64,000 nucleotides of DNA from Paeniglutamicibacter quisquiliarum (lineage in GTDB: Bacteria > Actinomycetota > Actinomycetes > Actinomycetales > Micrococcaceae), in assembly GCF_019084045.1 (NCBI RefSeq), contig NZ_JAHRED010000001.1:62001-126000 (forward strand), given 5' to 3'. Numbering within the stretch: the stretch's first letter is position 1; the number at the start of each line of letters is the position of its first letter. The notes under the pieces were generated by a model. It worked only from the letters and a program-made list of their open reading frames with translations, was not told where the DNA came from and did no database searches. This document shows positions 8,223 through 16,149 of this stretch, piece after piece. The position numbers and the translations under genes are program-made.

Positions 8223-8897
8223 CTAGGCGGCGTGCAACCGGGATGCGAGGTCGTTGATGCGCCGGGCGAGGTCGAGATAGGCGTCTTCGAAGGCCGCGCC
8301 GGTGTCCAGACGCAGGGGATCCGGCACCGACCAATGGATGCCGTCCAGCTCGGTCAGTTCCTCGTGGGCGTTGTCGCACACCGTCACGATGAAGTCCCCG
8401 TCGCGGGCCACGTGCTCCAGGCTTCGGGGCGCAAGGCCCGCAAGCTCCAGGCCATGGCGAAGGGCAACCTCGGTGGCGCCTGGGGCGATGCTATCCGCCG
8501 GATGCGTCCCGGCCGACGCCGCGGGAACCTCGCTGACTTGCCGCCACAACGCTGTCGCAAGTTGTGAACGGGCGCTGTTCTTCGTGCAGACGAACAGGAC
8601 GCGGCGGGCGGCGTGCTCGCGCCCGGGCACCAGGTCATCCAGTGCGCCGGTTGCCAGCCGGAAATAGCTGCGGCGCTTGTCGGCCTCGGAGCGTTGGCGC
8701 ATGATGAGGCCGGCCCCTTCCAGCGAGCGCAGGTGGTGGGAGAGCAGGTTCGAGGGCATCCCGAGCTCGGCCCTCAGCTCCTTGGGGGAAAGGTCGCCCA
8801 GGGTCAGCATGTCCACGATGCGCAGTCTCGCAGGATCCGCGAGGGCGGCGTGCCTTGCGGCGCGCTCCCGAAGGGAATCCGTTAGCTCAATATTCAT
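8223..8897 (-). CDS. ArsR-ArsC fusion: ArsR-type regulator fused to a LMW-phosphatase domain
   Basis: A 224-residue two-domain protein. Residues 1-85 form an ArsR winged helix (LADPARLRIVDMLTLGDLSP, then LGMPSNLLSHHLRSLEGAGL). Residues about 98-224 form an ArsC/LMW-PTPase domain with the P-loop VCTKNSARS (Cys104, Arg110) and a DPLRLDTG segment. The ArsR part has no Cys pair of the classic arsenite-sensing kind, so the ligand may be sensed differently. It heads the operon with arsC and is divergent from the aquaporin gene. Such fusions are known in actinobacteria, but how they sense is not obvious from the sequence. Confidence 0.85.
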   Translation of the reverse strand: MNIELTDSLRERAARHAALADPARLRIVDMLTLGDLSPKELRAELGMPSNLLSHHLRSLEGAGLIMRQRSEADKRRSYFRLATGALDDLVPGREHAARRVLFVCTKNSARSQLATALWRQVSEVPAASAGTHPADSIAPGATEVALRHGLELAGLAPRSLEHVARDGDFIVTVCDNAHEELTELDGIHWSVPDPLRLDTGAAFEDAYLDLARRINDLASRLHAA

Positions 8898-8907
8898 TGG
8901 TTCAACT

Positions 8908-8933
8908 TTGACTGAGATAAATTATTCTGTCAA
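8908..8933. promoter_or_regulatory. Putative ArsR operator in the arsenic divergent promoter
   Basis: TTGAC and GTCAA form a perfect inverted repeat around 16 AT-rich bases, in the only 46 bases separating the divergent arsR-arsC fusion and aquaporin genes. The local AT-richness contrasts with the surroundings and fits a shared promoter. Binding by the fusion protein is inferred. Confidence 0.5.
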
Positions 8934-8943
8934 GCTGGTGTCC

Positions 8944-9684
8944 ATGAATTCAAACCAACCGCCATTGTGGCGCCGCGCCATCGCCGAATTGCTCGGAACC
9001 GGCCTGCTGGTGGCCATCGTCGTCGGGTCGGGAATCGCGGCGCAGCAGCTCTCCCCGAACGACATCGGCCTGCAGCTGCTTCAGAACAGCACCGCCACCG
9101 TGCTGGGCCTGACGGTGCTGATTCTCGTGTTCGGACCGGTCAGCGGTGCGCACTTCAACCCCGTGGTTTCCATGGTCGACTGGATCCTGGGCAGGCGCAG
9201 CGGCACCGGACTGGGCGTGCCCGAGCTTGGAACCTACGTGGTTGCGCAGACGGTGGGCGGAATCGGCGGCAGCGTCTTGGCGAACGCCATGTTCGAGGTG
9301 GGCACCTCGATTTCCACCAAGGACCGAGCCACCCCGGGGCATCTGCTGGCCGAGGTCGTTGCCACCGCCGGGCTCGTCCTGCTGATCTTCGCCCTGGCCG
9401 CCACCAACAGGGGCGTGCTGGCCGCGCCGGCCGTTGGCGCATACATCGGGGCGGCGTACTGGTTCACCTCCTCGACGTCGTTCGCGAACCCGGCCGTGAC
9501 GGTGGGACGTATCTTCAGCGACACGTTCGCCGGCATCGCCCCCGCATCGGCCCCCGGCTTCATCGTGGCGCAGCTGATTGGCGCGGCGGTGGGCCTGGGC
9601 CTGCTCCTCGTCCTGTTTCCGTCCGCGGGGCGCTCCGCGGATGACGTGGTGCTCCCGCACGGCGCCGAGAGCTCCAACCCCTAG
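8944..9684 (+). CDS. aqpS: Aquaglyceroporin of the arsenic unit (AqpS-like)
   Basis: A 246-residue MIP-family channel with six predicted helices and two half-helices. The first signature reads GAHFNPVVS (NPV instead of NPA) and the second FANPAVTVGR. The start ATG at 8944 has no good ribosome site. It is divergent from the ArsR-ArsC/ArsC genes, and no ArsB or Acr3 pump is visible. In Sinorhizobium, AqpS replaces ArsB and lets arsenite made by ArsC flow out down its gradient; the same role is inferred here. Glycerol or water transport is the alternative. Confidence 0.82.
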   Translation: MNSNQPPLWRRAIAELLGTGLLVAIVVGSGIAAQQLSPNDIGLQLLQNSTATVLGLTVLILVFGPVSGAHFNPVVSMVDWILGRRSGTGLGVPELGTYVVAQTVGGIGGSVLANAMFEVGTSISTKDRATPGHLLAEVVATAGLVLLIFALAATNRGVLAAPAVGAYIGAAYWFTSSTSFANPAVTVGRIFSDTFAGIAPASAPGFIVAQLIGAAVGLGLLLVLFPSAGRSADDVVLPHGAESSNP

Positions 9685-9726
9685 CAGTTGTCCCCGACGG
9701 CCTGCGGACGACCGGACAAGAACCAA

Positions 9727-9777
9727 AAAGCGACGGACCCCGACGATTCACCTGAATCGATCGGAGCCCGTCGCTTT
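9727..9777. terminator. Bidirectional terminator between aquaporin and pcaC
   Basis: AAAGCGACGG (9727-9736) pairs perfectly with CCGTCGCTTT (9768-9777). An inner hairpin GATTC/GAATC lies in the loop. A and T runs flank the outer stem, so it can stop transcription from both convergent genes. Confidence 0.85.
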
Positions 9778-9793
9778 GTATTTGGCCAGATGC

Positions 9794-10201
9794 CTACTTG
9801 GCGTCCTGTGCGGCGTATTCGGCCAGCACCTTCTTGCCGATCTTGAACGCGGTGTTGGCCGCGGGCACGGAGCAGTAGATGGCCGACTGCAGGAAGACTT
9901 CCTTGATTTCGTTTTCGGTCATGCCGTTGCGCAGGGCGGCATGCACGTGCATTTCCAGTTCTTCCCAGTAGCCGCCGGCGATCAGCGCGGTCAGCGTGAT
10001 GGCGCTGCGGGTGGTGCGCGGCAGTCCGTCGCGGGTCCAAATGGTGCCCCAGGCGTAGCGGGTGATCATTTCCTGGAACTCGTCGGTGAAGTCCGTGGAG
10101 TTCTCGGTCGCCCGTTCCACGTGTTCGGTGCCGAGGACCTGCTTGCGGACCGTCAGTCCGGCGTCGTAGGTGTCGCCGGGCAGGCGGGAATCGGCGGTCA
10201 T
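9794..10201 (-). CDS. pcaC: 4-carboxymuconolactone decarboxylase
   Basis: A 135-residue cytosolic enzyme that decarboxylates 4-carboxymuconolactone to beta-ketoadipate enol-lactone. The CMD fold is visible as WTRDGLPRTTRSAITLTALI, then a conserved Glu/His helix (YWEELEMHVHAALRNGMTEN) and EVFLQSAIYCSVPAAN. The start MTADSRLPGD overlaps the pcaD stop in an ATGA arrangement, showing translational coupling. It is separate from pcaD here, whereas in some actinobacteria the two are fused as pcaL. It is the last gene of pobA-pcaHGBDC. Confidence 0.93.
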   Translation of the reverse strand: MTADSRLPGDTYDAGLTVRKQVLGTEHVERATENSTDFTDEFQEMITRYAWGTIWTRDGLPRTTRSAITLTALIAGGYWEELEMHVHAALRNGMTENEIKEVFLQSAIYCSVPAANTAFKIGKKVLAEYAAQDAK

Positions 10202-11013
10202 GCAATTTTCTCCTGGGAGATCGAGGCGAAGAATTCGTTCAGCAGTGCGGCGGTCGCCTCCGGGTCCTCGGCCGGGGCCAGGTGTGCGACGGTGTCGATC
10301 GTCGCCGCCTGGGCGTTCTGTGCGTGTTCGGCGATGAACTGCGCGTCGGCGGGAGGGCAGACGGCGTCGTGGGCGCCGGCGATGGCAAGGATCGGGTCCG
10401 TCATGGACGGAAGCGCCTCGCGCAGGTCGAAGCCGGCCAGCGCGCCACAGACGTGGGCGTAGGCGAACCTGTCGGCGTCCTGCAGGTTGTGCAGCAGGTC
10501 GGTGGACACCACCGGGTTGGCCTCGATGAAGCCGGGGGCGAACCAGCGCTCGGCCGAGCCGGCGAGCACCACCGGCGTGCCGGCCTTGGCCACGAGCTCG
10601 GCGCGTTCCGTCCAGCCCTCGGGGGTGCCGATCTTTGCCGCGGAGCAGATGACCGACAGTCCGGCAAAGGCGCCGGGGAAGTCGTTGGCCAGCTGCAGGG
10701 CGATGGCCCCGCCCACGGAAACGCCCGCGTAGAACAGCGGGGCGGCGGGGGTGAGGACCTTGTCGGCCTCCAGCGCCTGGACCATCGAGATGACACCGGC
10801 GGCCAGCTCGGCCATGGAGAATTCCTCGGTGGAGGGAGCGGATTCGCCGTGGCCGGGCAAGTCCCAGGCCACGAGCTGGAAGTGCTCCTTGAGGAACGGC
10901 ACGGCCGGACCCCACAGGGCCAGCGAGCCGGTGCCCAGCGAGGGGCCCAGCACCAGGGTGGGGAGGTCGGCTGCCGAATGCAGCAGGGACGGGGTCAGGG
11001 TGGGGATGCTCAT
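10198..11013 (-). CDS. pcaD: 3-oxoadipate enol-lactonase
   Basis: A 271-residue alpha/beta hydrolase that opens beta-ketoadipate enol-lactone to beta-ketoadipate. The nucleophile elbow is GVSVGG with Ser99, the acid is the Asp in AGAHDAVCPP, and the catalytic His is in TVAHLAPAE near the C-terminus. The start chosen is the ATG of MSIPTLTP, with GGAAGGA upstream; an in-frame ATG four codons earlier lacks one. It overlaps pcaB upstream and pcaC downstream by 4 bases each, so the three are co-translated. Confidence 0.92.
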   Translation of the reverse strand: MSIPTLTPSLLHSAADLPTLVLGPSLGTGSLALWGPAVPFLKEHFQLVAWDLPGHGESAPSTEEFSMAELAAGVISMVQALEADKVLTPAAPLFYAGVSVGGAIALQLANDFPGAFAGLSVICSAAKIGTPEGWTERAELVAKAGTPVVLAGSAERWFAPGFIEANPVVSTDLLHNLQDADRFAYAHVCGALAGFDLREALPSMTDPILAIAGAHDAVCPPADAQFIAEHAQNAQAATIDTVAHLAPAEDPEATAALLNEFFASISQEKIA

Positions 11014-12419
11014 GAGTCCTTCCAATCTGTGAAGTCTTCGCGGATACGGGTGATGAAGTCGGTGGCCGAGCCCAGGTAGCCGGCCGGGTCCAGCAGGTCA
11101 TCGAGGAACAACTGGTTGTCCATGTCGGAGGGCAGTGCGCCCTGCAACAGGGTGCGCAACGGGGTGCCGGTGCGCAGGGATTCAAGGACCAGCTCCTGTA
11201 CAGCCGCCTTGCCGCCGGCAACCAGGGGTGCCACCACGGTGGAAATGCGTTCGGAGACCAAAAGCTCCCCGGACAAGGCCATGTTCCGGGCCATCGCCTC
11301 GGGGTGCACGCCCAGTCCCGCGGCCAGGGTTGCCGCGTGGTGTGCGGCACCGCCGGCCAGGCGGACCAGCTCGCGCACCGAAGCCCATTCGGCATGCCAG
11401 CCGCCGTCGGGCCGTTCGTCCACGGCGGTGCCGGCGGCGGTGTAGAGCGCGGCGACGTGGGCGGGGGCGGAGAGTGCCGCATTGCGCAGCAGTACCGAGT
11501 GCACGGGGTTCTGCTTTTGCGGCATGGCCGAGGACCCGCCCTTGCCGGCCTCGCGGGGTTCGGAGAGCTCGCCGATTTCCGGTCGCGACGCGGTGAGCAC
11601 GTCGGCGCCGAAGGTGCCGGCGGCGGCGATGACCGAGCCCAGCGCGGAGCCGAGCCCCAGCACGGGTTGGCGCACGGTGTGCCACGGGGCGATCGGTGCC
11701 GCCAGGCCGAGTTCGGCCGCCAGCGCCGCGGTGAGCTCGTGGGCGCGTTCGGCCAGGCGCTTTTCGGACTTGTAGGGCAGAGCGGAACCCAGGCGCTGGT
11801 GCAGCGAGGCCAGGGTGCCCACGGCCCCGCCCCACTGCAGCGGCAGGGAAGCGGCGACGGCATCGAGCTGGCGCCCGGCGGCGGTGAGGGATGCCAGCCA
11901 GTTGGCGGCGCGCAGCCCGAAGACTGTGGGCAGCGCGTGCTGGGTCAGCGAGCGCGCCACGCACAGGGTGGAGGCGTGGGCGGCACTGATCTCGGACAGG
12001 GCGCCGGCGGCGCCGAGCAGGTCCGTGCGGATGGCCGCGATGGAACGGGAGGCGATGAGCATCAGCGCGGAATCGATGATGTCCTGGCTGGTGGCCCCGC
12101 GGTGCAGGGCGGTGGCGGCGGTTGCCGGGGCGCCGGATTCGGCGAGCTGCTTGCGCATCATGCCCAGCAGCGGGATGAGCGCGTTGGCGCCGTCCGGGCC
12201 CGCGGCGGCCAGGGCGCCCAGGTCGTAGAGTTCGACCTGGGCGATCCGCTCCACGGCCTGCGCATCCGCGGAGCTGCACAGCCCGGCCTCGGCCTGGACC
12301 TTGACCCAGGCTGCCTCCACGTCGAGCATCCCCTGGGCGAAGGCGGCGTCCGAGGCGGTCTTCGCCACGGGCGTCGCCGCCCATGCCGGGGTCAACAATC
12401 CGTAATCGGCCGGGTACAT
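11010..12419 (-). CDS. pcaB: 3-carboxy-cis,cis-muconate cycloisomerase
   Basis: A 469-residue member of the fumarase/aspartase superfamily that lactonises 3-carboxy-cis,cis-muconate to 4-carboxymuconolactone. The superfamily signature SSAMPQKQNPVHSV lies near residue 295, and LHRGATSQDIIDSALML sits in the first conserved region. The start MYPADYGLLTPAW follows AGGAG at an 11-base spacing. Upstream there is a 171-base gap to pcaG that contains overlapping hairpins, so expression may be set separately from pcaHG. Confidence 0.93.
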   Translation of the reverse strand: MYPADYGLLTPAWAATPVAKTASDAAFAQGMLDVEAAWVKVQAEAGLCSSADAQAVERIAQVELYDLGALAAAGPDGANALIPLLGMMRKQLAESGAPATAATALHRGATSQDIIDSALMLIASRSIAAIRTDLLGAAGALSEISAAHASTLCVARSLTQHALPTVFGLRAANWLASLTAAGRQLDAVAASLPLQWGGAVGTLASLHQRLGSALPYKSEKRLAERAHELTAALAAELGLAAPIAPWHTVRQPVLGLGSALGSVIAAAGTFGADVLTASRPEIGELSEPREAGKGGSSAMPQKQNPVHSVLLRNAALSAPAHVAALYTAAGTAVDERPDGGWHAEWASVRELVRLAGGAAHHAATLAAGLGVHPEAMARNMALSGELLVSERISTVVAPLVAGGKAAVQELVLESLRTGTPLRTLLQGALPSDMDNQLFLDDLLDPAGYLGSATDFITRIREDFTDWKDS

Positions 12420-12486
12420 GGGCGGTGCTTCTCCTGTGGGTCTGTGGTTGCGGGGGTGGTGCTGGCGGTGGGGGCTTGAACCCCAC

Positions 12487-12512
12487 AAAACCCCCGCAGC
12501 GCGGGAACCCGC
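12487..12512 (-). promoter_or_regulatory. Overlapping hairpins in the pcaG-pcaB gap
   Basis: Read on the minus strand, CCCGC-GCT-GCGGG followed by GGTTTT resembles a short intrinsic terminator. Its first arm can instead pair with the preceding GCGGG (GCGGG-TT-CCCGC). The two structures exclude each other. An attenuator or partial terminator between pcaG and pcaB is possible; both stems are only 5 bp. Confidence 0.35.
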
Positions 12513-12590
12513 CTTTTCCATCATCCCGGTTTGGGAGGGGATCGGCGAGTTCCGTGGCGCACGGGGGTCACATGCGGGATGCGGCGTTGG

Positions 12591-13184
12591 CTAGCTCTCG
12601 CGCGGGTAGGAGAGGAACACGGTTTCGTCCTCGCCCTGCAGCGAAATATCGAAGCGCAGCGAGCCGTCGGCCTCGCGAGTGGCGATCAGCGTCTTGCGCT
12701 GTGCCTCGTCCAGCGAGGAAAGCAGCGGATCATTGGCCAGCGCCGCGGTGTCCTCCGGCAGGTAGATGCGGGTGAACAGGCGGTTGAGCAGGCCACGGGC
12801 GAAGACCGTGAGCATGATGAACGGCGCCTTGCCCTCCTCGGTGGCCCCGGGGTTCAGTGTGGTGAAGGTGTAGTGCCCGACGTTGTCCACCGCGGTGCGG
12901 CCCCAGCCGGTGAAGGTGTAGCCGTCGCGCACCAGCGAGCCGTCCTGGGAGACCACGTTGCCGTCCTGATCCGGCTGCCAGATTTCCAGCAGCGCGTCGG
13001 GGATGACGGTGCCGGCGCCGTCGGTGACAACCCCGTGCAGGCGCACCGCTCCGGGGCGGGCCTGGTTGACCAGCTCGTTGTCCTTCGTAAAGGGCAGGGC
13101 ATAGCCGTAGAACGGGCCGATGGTCTGTCCCGGCGTGGCGGCGAGCTTGAGCGCGGGGGCCTGGGTGTTGCGTGCCTGTGCCAT
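12591..13184 (-). CDS. pcaG: Protocatechuate 3,4-dioxygenase, alpha subunit
   Basis: A 197-residue intradiol dioxygenase subunit. It has TPGQTIGPFYGYALPF at the N-terminus, LLEIWQPDQDGNV and GWGRTAVDNVGHYTFTTLNPG in the beta-sandwich, and FARGLLNRLFTRIYLPED. It lacks the full Tyr2His2 iron set, as expected for the structural alpha chain that pairs with PcaH. The start MAQARNTQ lies one base after the pcaH stop, so the two subunits are made in coupled fashion. Confidence 0.93.
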   Translation of the reverse strand: MAQARNTQAPALKLAATPGQTIGPFYGYALPFTKDNELVNQARPGAVRLHGVVTDGAGTVIPDALLEIWQPDQDGNVVSQDGSLVRDGYTFTGWGRTAVDNVGHYTFTTLNPGATEEGKAPFIMLTVFARGLLNRLFTRIYLPEDTAALANDPLLSSLDEAQRKTLIATREADGSLRFDISLQGEDETVFLSYPRES

Positions 13185-13185
13185 G

Positions 13186-14019
13186 TTAGTGATCTCCCTC
13201 TTCGTCTTCCATCCAGGTCCGGTTGCTGCCGGTGAGTACGATGTCCCAGTTGTAGCCGGTGGCCCATTCGTGGGACGTGATCGAGTGGTCGTAGGTGGCG
13301 ACCAGGCGGTCGCGGGCGTCCTTGTCCGTGATGGCCTGGTAGATCGGGTCAAGGGAGAAGAGCGGATCGCCCGGGAAGTACATCTGGGTGATCATGCGCT
13401 GGGTGAAGTCGGTGCCGAAGAGCGAGAAGTGGATGTGCGCCGGGCGCCAGGCATTGTGGTGGTTCTTCCACGGGTACGGTGCCGGCTTGATGGTGGTGAA
13501 GGAGTATTCGCCGTTGGGGCCGGTGATCGCACGTCCCACGCCGGTGAAGTTCGGGTCGATCGGGGCCGGGTGCTGGTCGCGCTTGTGGATGTAGCGTCCG
13601 GCGGCGTTTGCCTGCCAGATTTCCACCAGCTGGCCTGCAACCGGGCGGCCGTCGCCGTCGAGCACGCGGCCCGCGACCACGATGCGCTCGCCGATGGGCT
13701 CGCCGTTGTGCTGGATGGTCAGATCCGATTCCAGGGCGTGCACGTCGCGCTCGCCGAAGGCGGGGGAGTGCAACTCGATGGTCTCGGGGTCCGCGTGGTG
13801 CAGGTTCTTGGTGGGGTGGCGCAGCAGCGAGGAGCGGTAGGGGGCGAAGTCGATGCGCGGCTGCGTCTCGGCCTTCATCCCGTCGACGACCGACTGGCGG
13901 TAGGCCGCGTGGATGTCGGCGATTTCCTGGCTGATGGATTCCTGCGAGACGGTCGTGGCGGCGGGGTCCAGGACGTGCGAATCGTTGAACGTCTCGTTCG
14001 CGGTGGTTTCGGTGCTCAC
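13186..14019 (-). CDS. pcaH: Protocatechuate 3,4-dioxygenase, beta subunit
   Basis: A 277-residue catalytic subunit that cleaves protocatechuate to 3-carboxy-cis,cis-muconate with O2. Iron ligands can be placed as Tyr143 (GRYIHKRDQHPAP), Tyr182 (APYPWKNHHN), His195 and His197 (RPAHIHFS). Their spacing (39, 13, 2) equals that of the Pseudomonas enzyme. Translation starts at GTG, with AAAGGAG nine bases before it. It follows pobA by 58 bases in the same operon direction. Confidence 0.95.
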   Translation of the reverse strand: MSTETTANETFNDSHVLDPAATTVSQESISQEIADIHAAYRQSVVDGMKAETQPRIDFAPYRSSLLRHPTKNLHHADPETIELHSPAFGERDVHALESDLTIQHNGEPIGERIVVAGRVLDGDGRPVAGQLVEIWQANAAGRYIHKRDQHPAPIDPNFTGVGRAITGPNGEYSFTTIKPAPYPWKNHHNAWRPAHIHFSLFGTDFTQRMITQMYFPGDPLFSLDPIYQAITDKDARDRLVATYDHSITSHEWATGYNWDIVLTGSNRTWMEDEEGDH

Positions 14020-14077
14020 TGCGTGCTCCTTTCGGTGGGGCGTGCGGGGGTGGTGAAGGGGATAAACGGGGGCGGGG

Positions 14078-15274
14078 CTAGGCGTGCGGCCAGCCGGTGT
14101 AGGACTCGGCCAGGTATTGCTGTCCGTAGCGCGAGGAGGTGACGGTGTCGAGCTCGCCCAAGGCGCGCTTGGCCATGAACGGGTCGGCGTTCACCGGGGT
14201 GTGCAGCATCGAGGTCATCCAGTAGGAGAAGTTCTGCGCCTTCCACACGCGCTTGAGCGCCTTGTCCGAGTATCCGTGCAGCAGCGCCTCGTTCCCGCTG
14301 GAGTAGAAGGAGTCGAGGGCCTCGAAGAGCACGTTGACGTCGGCGAAGGCGAGGTTCAGGCCCTTGGCGCCGGTGGGCGGGACGGTGTGCCCGGCATCCC
14401 CGATCAGGAAGAGTCGGCCGTGGGAGAGCGGCTCGCGCACGAAGGAACGGAACTTCAGCACGGTCTTGTCGAAGATGTTCCCGGTCTTCAGCGTGAAGCC
14501 GTCCGGTCCGTCGACGCGGCGCTGCAGCTCGTTCCAGATGCGGTCCTGCGACCAGTCCTCGACGTTCTCGTTCGGATCGCACTGGAAATACATGCGCTGG
14601 ACGGTCTCGGAGCGCTGGGAGATCAGCGCGAAGCCGTGCGGGGAGTTGGCATAGATGAGTTCGTGGGCGGACTTGGGTGCCTCGGTGAGGATCCCGAACC
14701 AGGCGAAGGGGTATTCGACCTTGAAGTCCCTGCGGTTGGTGTCGGGCATCTGCCGGCGGCAGAAGGAACGCGAGCCGTCCGCGCCGACCAGCACGTCGCA
14801 GTGCACCTCGAACTCGGCGCCCGAGGCATCGGTGAAGCGGAACTTCGGGGTGTCGGTCTGAAGATCCAGCAGCTCGGTGACCTCCGAGGAGTAGCGCACG
14901 TCCCCCGCGTCGCGCTTGCGCGCGGCGGCGAGGTCGACGAAGACCTCGTTCTGCGCGTAGAGGGTGACGGTGGCGTCGACCAGGTCGCGGAAATCCAGCG
15001 GGTGGGATTCGCCGTTGAAGCGCAGGTCGATTCCTGCATGCTCGTCCCCGTGGGTGAGCACGCGTCCGTCGACACCCGAGTCCACCAGCATCTTCACGGC
15101 CTGGGACTCGAGGATTCCGGCACGGTGGGTGTTGCGGATGGTCTCGTGGTCGCGTGACTCGACGACGATGTTCTCGATGCCGGTCTTGGAGAGAAGGTGC
15201 GAGAGCATCAGGCCGGCGGGGCCGCCGCCGACGATGCCGACCTGGGTCTTGACGATGGTGCGCGCTGTTGCCAT
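14078..15274 (-). CDS. pobA: 4-hydroxybenzoate 3-monooxygenase
   Basis: A 398-residue FAD monooxygenase that hydroxylates 4-hydroxybenzoate to protocatechuate. It carries the N-terminal GIVGGGPAGLMLSHLL FAD motif, the mid-protein DVLVGADGSRSFCRR (DG motif) and GDAGHTVPPTGAKGLNLAF (GD motif). Length matches the family. The start is MATARTIVKTQ. It lies directly upstream of pcaHG, so its product feeds the next enzymes. An inverted repeat about 140 bases upstream is a likely control site. Confidence 0.95.
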   Translation of the reverse strand: MATARTIVKTQVGIVGGGPAGLMLSHLLSKTGIENIVVESRDHETIRNTHRAGILESQAVKMLVDSGVDGRVLTHGDEHAGIDLRFNGESHPLDFRDLVDATVTLYAQNEVFVDLAAARKRDAGDVRYSSEVTELLDLQTDTPKFRFTDASGAEFEVHCDVLVGADGSRSFCRRQMPDTNRRDFKVEYPFAWFGILTEAPKSAHELIYANSPHGFALISQRSETVQRMYFQCDPNENVEDWSQDRIWNELQRRVDGPDGFTLKTGNIFDKTVLKFRSFVREPLSHGRLFLIGDAGHTVPPTGAKGLNLAFADVNVLFEALDSFYSSGNEALLHGYSDKALKRVWKAQNFSYWMTSMLHTPVNADPFMAKRALGELDTVTSSRYGQQYLAESYTGWPHA

Positions 15275-15411
15275 GGGGGGATCGCGTTCCTTGGGTGCGG
15301 GGGATCGGAGGGCGGCAGCGGCACGTCTTTGTGTGGTGTGCGCCCGGCAACGATCCCTGGGAGTGGGGTCTCTGCATCCAGTCTGTGGGCGCGGCCACCA
15401 AACAACCACGC

Positions 15412-15447
15412 CCATCCCATTGAATGAGAATTCCTCATTGGGGATGG
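15412..15447. promoter_or_regulatory. Nested inverted repeat upstream of pobA
   Basis: AATGAG (15423-15428) and CTCATT (15434-15439) are perfect arms around AATTC. They are flanked by CCATCCC (15412-15418) and GGGATGG (15441-15447), which are also complementary but offset by three bases. It lies in the 239-base gap upstream of pobA-pcaHGBDC and is the best candidate operator there. The binding protein is unknown. Confidence 0.45.
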
Positions 15448-15481
15448 CGACCCCGGGCCGATACCTCGGAGGAACCTGAAA

Positions 15482-15509
15482 CAGCCGGCCCCGGCAAGGG
15501 GTCCGGCTG
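15482..15509 (-). terminator. Terminator after the phn operon
   Basis: CAGCCGG (15482-15488) pairs with CCGGCTG (15503-15509), with further C-G pairs inside. On the minus strand it lies just past the TetR stop and is followed by TTTC. It probably ends the phnDCE-phosphatase-TetR operon and insulates the pobA promoter. Confidence 0.65.
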
Positions 15510-15513
15510 GTTC

Positions 15514-16149
15514 CTAGGTCGCGGCTAGGCCGCGGAATAGCATGCGGATGGCCTCACCGACCCGGGCCCGGCTTTCGTCACTCCCGCCATCGGGGCGAAC
15601 CACGGTCTGGTAGTAGGTGGCGCCGTTGATGAGATCCAAGGCGACCTCCAGATCGGCATCGGCCCGGATTTCCCCGGTTTCCCGCCCCCGTTCAAGGATG
15701 GCGAGTGACGCGGACCGGCGCCGGCGGACGTGCCGTTCCCAGTAGGCCCGCTGCAATGCCTTGTCCCGCAGGCCCAGTGCCAGTCGCTGGTTGATCAGCC
15801 GGTTGCCCTCCTCGGAGGCATCGATCTCCAGCAGGACCTGTTCGTAGGATGCGACCATGGTCTCCAGGACGGTGTCGCGTTCGACGTGCTCGATCGACCG
15901 ACGGTCGGCGTCGAGGGCCGCGACGACGACGGCCTGCCGGTTCTCCCAGCGCCGGTAGATCGCGGCGCGGCTGGCGCCGCTGCGCTCAACCAGTTCGGCG
16001 AGGGTGAAGTCCTCTCCCACAGGTTTCTCGCGCAGCAGGCCGACGGCGGCGCGCAGGACCCGTTCTGCGATTGCCGAGTCGCGTGGGCGTCCCACGGGCC
16101 GGGAATCGTTGACGGCTTGGTCCGATGCGTTCGCGGTATCAGTCTTCAA
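15514..16149 (-). CDS. TetR-family regulator of the phn-type operon
   Basis: A 211-residue regulator. The helix-turn-helix covers about residues 20-65 (VGRPRDSAIAERVLRAAVGL, FTLAELVERSGASRAAIYRRW), with a TetR C-terminal dimer domain after it. No ATG is available. A TTG at 16149 with GGGAG seven bases upstream is the best start and overlaps the end of the phosphatase gene by 11 bases. It is the last gene of the operon, so it probably represses it. The palindrome at 19605-19618 upstream of phnD is the candidate operator. Confidence 0.78.
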   Translation of the reverse strand: MKTDTANASDQAVNDSRPVGRPRDSAIAERVLRAAVGLLREKPVGEDFTLAELVERSGASRAAIYRRWENRQAVVVAALDADRRSIEHVERDTVLETMVASYEQVLLEIDASEEGNRLINQRLALGLRDKALQRAYWERHVRRRRSASLAILERGRETGEIRADADLEVALDLINGATYYQTVVRPDGGSDESRARVGEAIRMLFRGLAAT

